In this document: positions 23,059-34,200 of the stretch, one piece after another | How positions within the stretch are numbered: position 1 is the first letter of the stretch | How the letters are laid out: each line of letters opens with the position of its first letter | NCBI RefSeq assembly: GCF_002101675.1 | Contig: NZ_LQOY01000242.1 | Span: forward strand, 42,794-106,793 | Origin: Mycobacterium gordonae | GTDB taxonomy: Bacteria > Actinomycetota > Actinomycetes > Mycobacteriales > Mycobacteriaceae | Direction of reading: 5' to 3' | DNA length: 64,000 bases | Translations under genes and position numbers: made by a program | Notes under the pieces: model-generated | Seen by the model: the letters and a program-made list of their open reading frames with translations, nothing else | Told to the model about the DNA's origin: nothing | Database searches by the model: none

Positions 23059-26000
23059 ATGAGCTTCTTTGTGCTGCCCCCCGAGATCAATTCGGCCTTG
23101 ATACAGGCCGGCGCGGGGTCGCAGCCGATGCTGGCGGCGGCGGCGGCGTGGGACGGGCTGGCAGGCGAACTGGCCACCGCCGCCGCTTCGTTTCAAGCCG
23201 TTACTTCCGGCCTCGTCGGCGGGGCCTGGCAGGGTTCGGCGTCAATGGCGATGGCGGCCGCGGCACTTCCTTACGCGGGATGGCTCACTACGGCCGCTGA
23301 GCAGGCGGCTCAGGCCTCCGCCCAGGCCGGAGCGTTGGTTGGTGAATTCGAAGCGGTGCGCTCGGCAATGGTGCTGCCCGAATTGGTGTCGGCCAATCGC
23401 AATCAATTTGTCGCTCTGGTGATTTCGAACCTCTTCGGCCAGAACGCGCCCGCTATCGCCGCCATGGAGGGCATCTACGAGGAGATGTGGGCCCTGGATG
23501 TGTCGGCGATGGCTGCCTACCATGCCGGGGCTTCGGCGGTTGCCGCAGGACTGACGCCGTTCCTCGCACCGCTGCAAGCCTTGGCGAGCCTGCCTGCCCA
23601 ACTGGCCGCGGTGCCGAGCGCGATAGCCGCGGCCGCCCCGACCGTGACGAGCAACATCAACCTCGGTCTGGCCAACAGCGGCCAGGGAAACATCGGCAAC
23701 GGCAATCTCGGCAACTTCAGCCTGGGCAGCGGAAATCTTGGCAGCTACAACCTCGGTGGGGGAAATCTCGGCAGCTATAACATCGGCACCGGAAACTTCG
23801 GCAGCAACAACTTCGGTTTCGGCAACTTCGGCAGCAACAACCTCGGCTTCGGGAACATCGGCGCCGGCCTGACGGCCGCGGTCGGCAACGTCGGCTTCGG
23901 CAACACCGGCAGCAACAACTTCGGCTTCGGGAACACCGGTAGCGGAAACATCGGCTTCGGCAACACCGGCAACGGGAACATCGGCTTCGGGCTGAACGGC
24001 AACAATCTGCAGGGAATCGGCGGCCTGAACTCGGGCACCGGCAACATTGGCTTGTTCAACTCGGGCACCGGCAACATCGGCATCGGCAACAGCGGCACCG
24101 GAAACTTCGGCTTGTTCAACTCCGGCAACAGCTACAACACCGGCATCGGCAACGCCGGTGAGGCGAACACCGGACTCTTCAACACCGGCATCGCCAACAC
24201 CGGCATCGCCAACATCGGCAACTACAACACGGGCCACTTCAATCTGGGCAACCTGAACACGGGCAACTGGAATATCGGCAGCTCCAACACCGGCGGGTTC
24301 AACCCCGGGAACCTGAACACCGGCTGGGGGAACACCGGCAACGTCAACACCGGGGCGTTCAACACGGGTAGCTACAGCAACGGCTTCTTCTGGAGGGGTG
24401 ATTTCCAGGGCTTGGCCGGCTACTCCGGCACGCTGACCATCCCGGCCATCGGCTTGAATCTTGACGGTCTGGGTGATCTCGGCCCAATCACTCTGCCGCC
24501 CATCGCAGTTCCTCAAATCGGCTTGGGCATCAACAGCAACGGCGCGCTGGTAGGGCCGATCACATTGCCGCCCATCACGGTTCCCGAAATCGCATTGGGC
24601 ATCAACAGCAACGGCGCGTTGGTCGGGTCCATCTCCATCCCCCCCATCACGATTCCCACCATTGGATTGGGCATCAACAGTTCCAACGCGTTGGTCGGCC
24701 CGATCACTGTTCCGCCGATCAACGTGCCCACAATCGGGTTGGGTATCAACAGCAACGGCGCGTTGGTCGGCCCGATCACCGTCCCGCCCATCACAATTCC
24801 CACGATCGGGTTGGGCATCAACAGTCAAGGCGCCCTGGTCGGCCCCATCGTTGTTCCGCCGGTCACCATCAACCAGATCGGGCTCTCGCTGTCCAGCGCC
24901 CCCCTGGTGAACATCCCGATCAATTTCCCAGCGTCACCGCTGGCGCTCGGCCTGTTCGGCGTCAATCCCACCGTAGGGACCGTCGGCCCGGGCACCGTGA
25001 CGTTGAACGTAGGCGCTATCACGGTAAGCGGCGGCATCGGCGGTTTCAGCAGCCCCACTATCACCCTTCCGGGCATCCCGTTGTCCATCAACGTGGGGGG
25101 CGAAATAGGCCCGGTCAGCACGCCGACCATCTCGCTTCCCGGAATTCCGTTGAGCGTCAATGTGGGTGGCGGATTGGGCCCTGTCACCATCTTCCCGAAC
25201 CAATACACCATTCCCGCAATCCCGTTGGGCATCAACGTCAGCGGCGGTCTGGGTCCGGTCACGCTGTTTCCGAACGGTTACAACCTTCCACCGATTCCTC
25301 TGGGCATCAACGTAGGTGGCGGTCTGGGTCCGTTGACCGTCTTCCCGAACGGCTATACCCTCCCCGCAATTCCGCTCGGTATCAACGTAGGTGGTGGCTT
25401 AGGCCCCGTCACTTTGTTCCCGAACGGTTTCAGTCTTCCGCCCATCCCGCTGGGCCTTCAAACGGTGGGCACCGTGGGGCCGATCGAGATCCCGATCAAC
25501 ATCGGGGGCCCGGGCCTCGGAAACACCACCGCGACACCGTCTTCGGGATTTTTCAACAGCGGTGCGGGCGGGACCTCAGGTATCGGCAACTTCGGGTCGG
25601 GCAGCTCGGGCTTCTGGAATGTCGCTCACGGTCTGGGCAATTCAGGTTCTTTCAACGTGGGTCCGTTGACATCGGGTATGTACAACGTCGGCAACACCGT
25701 CTCGGGGTTGTTCAACACCAGCACGCTGGACCTGGCGACCGCGGCCTTCAACTCCGGTGTCGCCAACACCGGCGACCACCTCGCGGGATTTTTGCGTAAC
25801 GCCGCCGGCGGGACGACGTTTAACCTCGGCTTTGCCAACGACGGCAACCTGAACACGGGCGCCGCGAATGTCGGTCTCTCCAACTTCGGTCTCGGGAACG
25901 TCGGCAATGTCAACTTCGGTGGCGGCAACGTCGGGGCTGGAAGTTTCGGCTTCGGCAACCTGGGCGATAACAACTTCGGCCTCGGCAACCTCGGCAACGG

Positions 26001-27897
26001 CAACGTCGGCTTTGGCAACACTGGTCCGGGGCTGACCGCCGGAATACAGAACATCGGATTCGGCAACATCGGTAACGGCAACATCGGCTTCGGCAATACC
26101 GGCAATGCAAACATCGGGATCGGGTTGACCGGAAACAACCAGATCGGGATCGGTGGCCTCAACTCGGGCGTCGGCAACATCGGCTTGTTCAACTCGGGCA
26201 ACGGCAATGTCGGCTTCTTCAACTCAGGCACCGGTAACTTCGGCATCGGAAATTCCGGCAACTACAACACCGGCCTCGGCAACGCAGGTAATGCCAACAC
26301 CGGATTCTTCAACGTCGGCAGCGTCAACTCGGGTATCGCCAATGTGGGCAGCCACAACACCGGCAACTTCAACGCCGGCAGCGTCAACACGGGCGACTTC
26401 AACCCCGGCGACACCAACACCGGCCTCTTGAATCCCGGCAACATCAACACCGGCCTGGCCAACACCGGTGACGTCAACACAGGTGCGCTGATCTCGGGCA
26501 ATTTCAGCAACGGCATGTTCTGGCGCGGTGACTACCAGGGGCTGGCCGGAGTGTCCGGGACCATTACCCTGCCCGCCATTCCGTTGAGCGTCACCGTCGA
26601 CGGCGCCGTCGGACCGATCACCGTGCCCGACATCACGATTCCCGCGATTCCGTTGAACTTGCTGGCCTCTGGTGGCCTCGGGCCTATCAGCGTCCCGAAC
26701 ATCGATATCCCGGGTATTCCCCTGAATCTGTTGGCCGGCGGCGGCATTGGCCCCATCACGGTGCCGGACATCACCATTCCGGGCATACCGGTGAATCTTG
26801 CGGCCGGCGGTGGCATCGGTCCGATTACTGTGCCCAACATCAGCATTCCAGGCATACCCCTGAATCTTGCGGCGGGTGGCGGTATCGGTCCCGTTACGGT
26901 GCCAGACATTACGATTCCCTCGATCCCGATTGGATTGAACGCTTCCGGCGGGATCGGTAACGTCACCGTTCCGACAATTGTCATCCCGGGTATCCCCGTG
27001 ACAGTCGGTGTAGCCATTCCTATCAGCATACTGATCGGTCAGATTCCGTTGAATGTCGGCGGCGTCATCACGGGTTACATCGGCCCGATCCCTTTGAGCA
27101 CCTTCACAGTTGGGCCAGTGTTGACGGGCCAAACCGGGGCGATCACCGTAAATGGGTTCAGCATCGACAGATTCGGTATCGATTTGCCACTGAGAGGCGC
27201 GACTGCTCCGTTCACCATCGGTGGTTTCAGCCTTCCGGAATTCGGGCTGAGTCTCCCGCTGAGCGGCACGACAGACCCATTCACCATCAGCGGTTTCACC
27301 CTTCCGCGAATCGGACTCGATATTCCGCTGAGCGGGACTACGAACCCGTTCACCATCGGTGGTGTCAGCATTCCGGAGATCGGGCTGAGCATTCCGCTGA
27401 ACGGATCCACCAGCCCGTTCACCATCGGTGGGATCAACATCCCGCAAATTGGACTCAACATCCCGTTGAGCGGCAGCACCAGCGCGGTCACCATCCCTGG
27501 CTTCAGCATTGGCCTCGCTCCCCTGCATGTCGAGTTGAACGGTGGCCTCGGGCCCATCAATATTCCGATCAACTTCGGCGGACCAGGCGTTGGAAACACG
27601 ACCTCAGCGCCGTCCTCCGGCTTCTTCAACAGTGGGCAAGGCAGCGTATCGGGCTTCGGCAACGTCGGAACTGCGGTGTCGGGCTTCTGGAATCAGGTAC
27701 CAGAAACGTTGTCGGGCGCGGTTTCCGGCTCATTCAACGTCGGCCAGTTTGTATCCGGCATGTCGAACTGGGGCAACGCCATTTCGGGCTACGCCAATAC
27801 CAGCTCACTGGGCCTGATGACGGCCGCCTTCGATTCGGGCGTCAGGAACATCGGTCAGAAGCTCTCCGGATTCTTCACTACCGGGACCGGTCCGTAA
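23059..27897 (+). CDS. PPE-MPTR family protein with duplicated distal half (1612 aa)
   Basis: The start MSFFVLPPEINSALI is typical of PPE proteins. The helical PPE domain spans about residues 1-180, with a WQG turn (GGAWQGSAS) and YEEMWALDVSAM. No SVP motif follows, so it is the MPTR subfamily. Residues 197-448 are NxGxGNxG pentapeptide-type MPTR repeats; 449-810 are beta-type repeats (first GPIT-PPI-P-IGLGINSNGALV, 24 aa each, later IPLGINVGGGLGPVT). Residues 810-919 are an FFNSG/GFWN module, and the whole series recurs at 920-1612. It would be exported by an ESX type VII system with a PE partner; none is adjacent. A GAGAGG ribosome site precedes the ATG. It occupies the PPE34/PPE35 position of H37Rv but is not a simple ortholog of either. 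Confidence 0.93.
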   Translation: MSFFVLPPEINSALIQAGAGSQPMLAAAAAWDGLAGELATAAASFQAVTSGLVGGAWQGSASMAMAAAALPYAGWLTTAAEQAAQASAQAGALVGEFEAVRSAMVLPELVSANRNQFVALVISNLFGQNAPAIAAMEGIYEEMWALDVSAMAAYHAGASAVAAGLTPFLAPLQALASLPAQLAAVPSAIAAAAPTVTSNINLGLANSGQGNIGNGNLGNFSLGSGNLGSYNLGGGNLGSYNIGTGNFGSNNFGFGNFGSNNLGFGNIGAGLTAAVGNVGFGNTGSNNFGFGNTGSGNIGFGNTGNGNIGFGLNGNNLQGIGGLNSGTGNIGLFNSGTGNIGIGNSGTGNFGLFNSGNSYNTGIGNAGEANTGLFNTGIANTGIANIGNYNTGHFNLGNLNTGNWNIGSSNTGGFNPGNLNTGWGNTGNVNTGAFNTGSYSNGFFWRGDFQGLAGYSGTLTIPAIGLNLDGLGDLGPITLPPIAVPQIGLGINSNGALVGPITLPPITVPEIALGINSNGALVGSISIPPITIPTIGLGINSSNALVGPITVPPINVPTIGLGINSNGALVGPITVPPITIPTIGLGINSQGALVGPIVVPPVTINQIGLSLSSAPLVNIPINFPASPLALGLFGVNPTVGTVGPGTVTLNVGAITVSGGIGGFSSPTITLPGIPLSINVGGEIGPVSTPTISLPGIPLSVNVGGGLGPVTIFPNQYTIPAIPLGINVSGGLGPVTLFPNGYNLPPIPLGINVGGGLGPLTVFPNGYTLPAIPLGINVGGGLGPVTLFPNGFSLPPIPLGLQTVGTVGPIEIPINIGGPGLGNTTATPSSGFFNSGAGGTSGIGNFGSGSSGFWNVAHGLGNSGSFNVGPLTSGMYNVGNTVSGLFNTSTLDLATAAFNSGVANTGDHLAGFLRNAAGGTTFNLGFANDGNLNTGAANVGLSNFGLGNVGNVNFGGGNVGAGSFGFGNLGDNNFGLGNLGNGNVGFGNTGPGLTAGIQNIGFGNIGNGNIGFGNTGNANIGIGLTGNNQIGIGGLNSGVGNIGLFNSGNGNVGFFNSGTGNFGIGNSGNYNTGLGNAGNANTGFFNVGSVNSGIANVGSHNTGNFNAGSVNTGDFNPGDTNTGLLNPGNINTGLANTGDVNTGALISGNFSNGMFWRGDYQGLAGVSGTITLPAIPLSVTVDGAVGPITVPDITIPAIPLNLLASGGLGPISVPNIDIPGIPLNLLAGGGIGPITVPDITIPGIPVNLAAGGGIGPITVPNISIPGIPLNLAAGGGIGPVTVPDITIPSIPIGLNASGGIGNVTVPTIVIPGIPVTVGVAIPISILIGQIPLNVGGVITGYIGPIPLSTFTVGPVLTGQTGAITVNGFSIDRFGIDLPLRGATAPFTIGGFSLPEFGLSLPLSGTTDPFTISGFTLPRIGLDIPLSGTTNPFTIGGVSIPEIGLSIPLNGSTSPFTIGGINIPQIGLNIPLSGSTSAVTIPGFSIGLAPLHVELNGGLGPINIPINFGGPGVGNTTSAPSSGFFNSGQGSVSGFGNVGTAVSGFWNQVPETLSGAVSGSFNVGQFVSGMSNWGNAISGYANTSSLGLMTAAFDSGVRNIGQKLSGFFTTGTGP
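23640..27897 (+). repeat. Tandem duplication of MPTR + beta-repeat + terminal module within PPE gene 1
   Basis: Segment A (about 23640-25815) and segment B (25816-27897) encode the same order of blocks: MPTR repeats, a FWRGD(F/Y)QGLAG-S-GT junction, beta-type repeats, INIGGPGLGNTT / INFGGPGVGNTT, SSGFFNSG, SGFWN, and finally a TAAF-SGV-N module. The beta repeats differ between the halves (24-25 versus 23 residues per unit), so the duplication is old. Confidence 0.75.
24487..24918 (+). repeat. 72-bp tandem repeat array (6 units) in PPE gene 1
   Basis: Each unit encodes 24 residues of the type ITxPPIxxPxIGLGINSNG followed by ALVGP. Units start at 24487, 24559 and every 72 bp after. The sixth unit is degenerate (IVVPPVTINQIGLS). 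The isoleucine-proline spacing predicts short beta strands forming a solenoid-like stalk, which is inference. Confidence 0.75.
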
Positions 27898-28028
27898 TCG
27901 GGTTGACCATCGCCGGCTCGACGGAGGGCGTCGGCATGTTCACGTGTCTTTACGGCGCGTCCCCCAACGACTTCAGTCTCGCTCATCTCCAAGTGGCGTT
28001 GGCCGAGTTGAGGCGCGAACACTTGTCT

Positions 28029-28080
28029 GTTGGCGTGCCTTGCAGCGACACGCTGAGTTGTCGCTGCAAGGCGGGCCAAC
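28029..28080. terminator. Bidirectional terminator between PPE gene 1 and PE_PGRS gene 1
   Basis: GCCTTGCAGCGACA (28037-28050) pairs perfectly with TGTCGCTGCAAGGC (28059-28072) around an 8-base loop. A two-base internal mismatch is followed by the outer stem GTTGGC (28029-28034) with GCCAAC (28075-28080). It is the strongest element in the 332-bp gap 27898-28229 between the two convergent giant genes; I see no gene in that gap. Confidence 0.75.
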
Positions 28081-28229
28081 GCCTAGGAGTCTCCTGAATA
28101 AGGGCGTGTGGGGGCGGGATAAAGCCCAGGAGTCGTTCTTGGCGGTCCCGTGGTATCGCAGTTTCCGATTTCCCCGCACGAGCCATTGGCCGGTGCTGGC
28201 GGTAACGGCCTGGAACCGGTGTCGTCCGG

Positions 28230-31200
28230 CTAACCCTTGGAGCCGGCGGCGCCGGCTGCGCCGGTAGCTCCGTTGGCCCCGGCGTTACCGTCGATACCGT
28301 TGGTGCCGAAAGGCCAGGCGAGGCTGTTGTAAGCCTGACCGCCCTTGCCGGCGATACCGCCGCCACCGCCGAATCCGCCGGCACCGCCAGCTCCACCATC
28401 ACCGCCGGCACCGCTGAGGACCGCGCTGCCGTTGGCCCCTAAGCCGCCGGCACCGCCAGCGCCGCCACCGCCGCCGGTACCGCCGGTGCCGCCGGTGCCG
28501 CCGTTTCCGCCGTTTCCGCCGTTACCGCCGACGGCAATGGTGTTGCCAGTGCCGCCGTCCCCGCCACCGCCGCCGACTGCGCCGGTGCCGCCGGCACCGC
28601 CACCGCCGCCCATGCCGCCAGCACCGCCGACCGCATTGCCGGCGCCGAACCCGGCGTTGCCGCCGGCACCGCCGGCGCCACCCAGGCCTCCGGTGCCACC
28701 ACCGACCCCTTGGCCGCCGGTGCCGCCGTTGCCGCCGGTAGCGCCGTAGCTGGCAGTGCCCGTATTTGCACCAAAGAAGGAGAGCCCGGCCATGCCGCCA
28801 TTGCCGCCCTTGCCGCCGCCGAACCCGCCCATGCCGCCGGTACCGCCGTTTCCGGGATACGTGTTGCTGACCGGAATGACGACTCCGCCGAGCGCATCTC
28901 CGCCCGTTCCTCCGTTCCCGCCGTTCCCGCCGAACCCGCCCGTGCCGCCGGTGCCGCCGGTACCGCCGGCGGCGTAGTTGCCAATCGAGACCTGGGAGCC
29001 GGTACCGCCCATGCCGCCGGTGCCGCCGTTGCCACCATTCGGACCGCCGTTGCCGCCATTGCCGCCGGTGCCGCCGGTGGCGTTTCCGAAGCCGGCGGTG
29101 AGTACATTGCCGCCGCCCTTCCCGCCGGTTCCACCGGTCTCCCCGGAGTTGCTTGCGTTGGCTCCGTTTGTGCCAGACAACCCAACATTGCCTTGGCCGT
29201 TGAGGACATCTCCAGGCTGCGTGCCGCTGGCCGCTGTTCCGCTCTGTGGGTTCGCGGGACCGGGGTTGACACCGGCTGCCCCAAGACCACCTGCGCCACC
29301 CGCGCCGCCGTTTCCGCCGCCGCCGGCGTTGCCTTGGCTGCCGGCGGAAGCCCCAACGCCACCGGCGGCGCCGCCCCCACCACCGTTTCCGCCGGATCCA
29401 CCGGCGCCTCCCTTGCCGCCCGTTCCAGCGTTCGCAGCGCCCGAAGCGCCGCTGCCGCCGCTGCCGCCGGTGCCCGCGTTTCCGCCGTTTCCGCCGTTAC
29501 CGCCGCCGGTGCCGCCTACGACGGCGGGGGCGCCGCCGGCGCCGCCGACGCCACCGTCGCCGCCTCTGCCGCCGGGGGCCCCCGCGGCACCGGCGGTGCT
29601 GCCAGAAGCGCCCGCGCCGCCGAGGCCGCCGTTACCCCCGAGGCCTCCGTTTCCGCTGACGCCGACCGGGTTCCCGAGAATAGCGGGCGCGCCGGCCTTA
29701 CCGCCGGTGCCGCCGGTGCCGCCGGTACCGCCATTGAGGGAGCCGGCTACTCCCGTTCCGCCGGCGCCACCGTTTCCGCCGTTTCCGCCGTTTCCGGTGA
29801 TGCCCACGGCGCCCGATTTGCCACCGGGGGCCAGCGCGATGCCCGCCGCCCCGGCTTGGCCACCGGTGCCGCCGGTGCCACCGCCTCCGCCGATGGCACT
29901 GGCGCCGCTGGTTCCACCGGCTCCGCCGGTTCCGCCGACACCGCCGTTGCCGCCCTTGCCGCCGCTCCCGGATATTGCCCCGCCTGAACCACCTTTTCCG
30001 CCAGTCCCGCCGTTACCAGCGTCGCCACCCTGGCCGCCGTTCTGGCCGGGGAGGGTCGCGTCGCCGCCCTTACTGCCAGCGGCGCCCGCGCCGCCGGTGC
30101 CACCGTTTCCGCCGCTGCCAACCGGTCCGGCGTCGCCGCCGTCACCGCCGGTGCCGCCGTTACCGCCGGCCGTGGTCGCGGCTGCGCCGGCACCGCCGTT
30201 GCCGCCGTTGCCGCCTACGCCCATGCCACCTGATTTGCCGTTCGCGCCGGGAGTGGTGCCGGTGCCGCCCGTACCTCCGGTGCCGCCGGTGCCTGGTGTG
30301 CCGCCTTGTCCACCTTTGCCGCCGGTGCCTGAGCCGCCGTTGTCGAAAGTGCCGATTCCGCCGGCCCCGCCGGTGCCGGCAGACCCGCCGAAACCACCGT
30401 TGCCGGCGGCTCCGCCCGCGCCACCGGTACCGGTACCGGTGGCGCCGGCGCCGGGTGCACCGCCGGCGCCGCCGTTACCGCCGGAACCGCCTTGACCACC
30501 GTTGCCGCCGGCACCGCCAGCGATGCCCAGGCCACCGTCGGCGCCGTTGGCGCCTGCCCCACCGACCCCGCCGATTCCACCCGAACCGCCGAGCCCACCA
30601 TTACCGCCAATGCCAGAGATGGCCCCTCCGGCGCCGCCTTTCCCGCCGGCCCCGCCGTTGCCGCCGCCGCCGCCTATGCCGCCGTCATTGCCGGCGATCG
30701 TCGCGTCGAGGCCTTTGGCGCCGAACGCGCCCGCGCCGCCGGTGCCGCCAGCGCCACCGTTGCCGACAGGTCCGGCGTCACCTCCGTCGCCGCCGGTACC
30801 CCCGGTGCCGCCGGCCGTGGTTGCGGCTGCGCCGGTGCCGCCGCTGCCGCCGTTGCCGCCTACGCCTATGCCGCCCGACTTGCCGTTGGCGCCGGGTGTG
30901 CTGCCTGTCCCCCCGGTGCCGCCGGCGCCGCCGGCGCCGGGCGTGCCGCCTTGTCCGCCGGTGCCGCCGGTGCCAGAGCCGCCGCTGTCGAAGGTGCCGG
31001 TGCCGCCGGTGCCGCCGTTGCCTGCAGACCCGCCGAATCCACCGTTACCAGCGGCTCCGCCGGCGCCACCGTTACCTGTGCCGGTGGCGCCGACGCCCGG
31101 TGCGCCACCGGTGCCACCGTCACCACCGATACCGCCCTGACCGCCGTTGCTGCCGGCGCCCCCGGCTTTGCCGAGAGCACCGTCGGCGCCGTTGGCGCCG

Positions 31201-34200
31201 GCTCCGCCAGCTCCGCCAATGCCCCCGACTCCGCCGGCTCCACCGTTACCCCCGGTGCCGGAGATCGTCCCGCCGGCACCACCCTTTCCGCCGATACCAC
31301 CCTTGCCGCCGACACCACCTGTGCCGCCGTTGTCGGCGGTGGTCGTCGCATCGGCGCCTTTGGTGCCGACCGCGCCAGCACCGCCGGTACCGCCCGTACC
31401 GCCATTGCCCACTGGGCCGGCGTCACCGCCGTTGCCTCCGGCCCCGCCTGCGCCGCCGACCGTGTTCGCCGCCGCACCGGTGCCACCCATTCCGCCGTTG
31501 CCCCCAGTGCCCTGCGCGCCGACTAGGCCATTCTTGCCGAAACCGCCGCCGGTTCCGCCGTCCTTGCCGCCCTGACCACCTCCGCCGCCGGCACCCACCG
31601 TGCCCCCGTGACCACCGTCGCCACCGGTGCCGGTGCCGCCGCCGGTGAAGGTGCCGGTGCCTCCCGTGCCGCCGGTCCCGGCTGATCCGCCGAAGCCCCC
31701 GTTGCCGCCGGCTCCGCCAGCGCCGTCAGTACCGCTACCGGAAGCGCCGATTCCGGCGGTCCCGCCAGCGCCGCCGGCGCCACCCGTCCCGCCGGCCCCG
31801 CCGTTGCCGCCGGCTCCACCGTTGAGTCCTAAGCCTCCGTCTTCACCGTTGGCGCCGTTACCTCCGAACCCACCCAGGCCGCCTTTACCGCCCGCACCAC
31901 CGCTGCCGCCGAAACCGGCGATGTTCCCACCGTTACCGCCGGCCCCGCCTGCTCCACCGATCCCGCCGCTGCCGCCTGCGGTGCCATCTTGGCCGGGGTT
32001 GCTGGCGTTGTTGCCCTGAGCACCGACAAAGCCGTTGCCACCGGCGCCGCCCTGGCCACCGTTACCGACCGACCCGCCGTTCCCGCCTTTGCCGCCGGCG
32101 CCGCCGGCACCGCCGGCGGTGGTCGCCGAGGCGCCGGTACCGCCGATGCCACCGTTGCCACCACCGGCAGGGGTGCTGCCCGCGGTTCCGTTGGCGCCCG
32201 GCAGGGCGCCGGTACCGCCGGCCCCGCCCACGCCGGCGAGTCCACCGGCCCCGGGGTTGCCGCCGTTACCGCCGTCACCGCCGGCACCGGCCACACCACC
32301 GACCACCACACCGTTTCCGCCGGCACCGCCGTCGCCCGGCGTTCCGCCCTGTCCGCCGTTGCCGCCCGCTCCGCCAATCCCGCTGGCACCCTTGCCGAGC
32401 GCAGTGCCACCGATACCGCCGGCACCACCCTTGCCCCCGGCACCGCCGCTGCCGCCGTCACCCCCGGTCAGGCCGGCGCCGCCGGCCTTACCGGCCACAC
32501 CGGCGCTCCCAGCGGCACCGTTTCCGCCCGCACCTCCGACACCGCCGTTGCCCGAGATCGAGCCGCCGGCACCGCCGGCTCCGCCGGCGCCACCGTCGCC
32601 ACCGGCATTGCCCGTGTCGCCAGGGTTGACCACCTGCGCGCCGGCCAGGCCGTTACCTCCAGCGCCGCCGCTGCCGCCATTGCCGACCGATCCGCCAGCA
32701 CCGCCCTTGCCGCCGTTGCCGCCGGCGCCGCCGGCGGTGGTCGCGTTGGCACCGGCGCCTCCCGCGCCACCGTTGCCGCCGATGTTGGGAGTGGCACCGG
32801 CCTTGCCGTTGGCGCCTGAAGTTGTGCCGCTACCGCCGGTTCCTGCGGTCCCACCGGCACCCGCGTCTCCGCCGTTGCCGCCGTCACCGCCAGCGCCGGC
32901 AACACCGGCGACGACCACGCCCTGGCCGCCGGCTCCGCCGTCGCCGGCCACGCCCCCGGCGCCACCATTGCCGCCCGCCCCACCAGCGCCCGTGCCGAGC
33001 GCGGCGCCGCCGGCCCCGCCGGCCCCGCCCTTGCCGCCGCTACCGCCGGTGCCGCCGGCCAAGCCCGGTGCCGCCGCCGCGCCGGCGCTGCCACCGGCAC
33101 CTGCGCCGCCGCTTCCGCCGGCCCCGCCGTTGCCGGATGTCGTCCCGCCGTTACCGCCGTCTCCGCCCGCACCACCTGCGCCGCCCGCGTTGCCATTCGC
33201 GCCCGGAGAACTGGCTGTGGCGCCGGCCATGCCATTGCCGCCGTCGCCGCCTTTGCCTCCGTTGCCGTACGCCCCGGCGTCACCGCCGCGACCGCCGGCA
33301 CCGCCGGCACCGCCGGCCGCCCCGGCGTCACCGCCCCGCCCTCCGTCGCCGCCGTTGCCGTTGGGCGTGGTGGCATTCGCTCCGCCGCCACCGGCGCCGC
33401 CATTGCCGCCGCCGGGCGTGATGCCGGACGCGCCGTTGGAACCGGCGTTGGCGCCGGCGCCACCACCCAGACCGCCGGCACCGCCGGTACCCGGCGTGCC
33501 ACCCTTGCCGCCGGCACCGCCCTGGCCGGCGACGCCGCCGACTACGGCGCCCTTGCCTCCGACTCCGCCGGATCCGGCTACCCCGCCGTCGCCGCCGGTC
33601 CCGCCGGCACCGCCCTGGCCCGCCGGGCTGAACAGGGCGCCGCCGGCGCCGGGCGCGCCGCCGCTTCCGCCGGCCCCACCGGCCCCGCCGTTGCCGCCCG
33701 CCCCACCGGTCAGACCCGGATCTCCGAGGGCACCATGGCCACCCGTCCCGCCGGCGCCGCCGACGCCACCGGCTCCGCCGTCACCACCGGTGCCGAACAG
33801 CAGTCCGCCCCGGCCGCCGGCTCCACCGTTGCCGGCCGCGCCTCCCGCGGTCCCGCTGGTGCCGTCCTGTCCCCCTCCGATCCCGTCGTTGCCGTTGGTT
33901 CCGTGAAGTCCGCTGCCTCCCAATCCACCGGCGCCGCCGCCTCCGGTGATCCAACCGGCGTCGCCACCGGCGCCGCCGGCTCCGCTCTGGACGCCACCGA
34001 CACCTCCGGCCCCGCCGGCGCCGCCGTTGCCGAACAGCAGACCACCGCTGCCGCCGGCACCACCGGCGCCCCCCGTGCCGCTCGTCGACAGGCCGCCCGC
34101 TCCGCCGGCCCCGCCGGTTCCGAACAGTCCGGCTACGCCACCTGCCCCACCCGCGCCACCGACACCGGACACCGACGCTCCGCCCGCACCGCCCGCGCCA

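Noticed and set aside
24047..27029. Minus-strand frames inside PPE gene 1
   Set aside because: They arise from the codon periodicity of the NxGxG and IPxxG repeats and have no start context.
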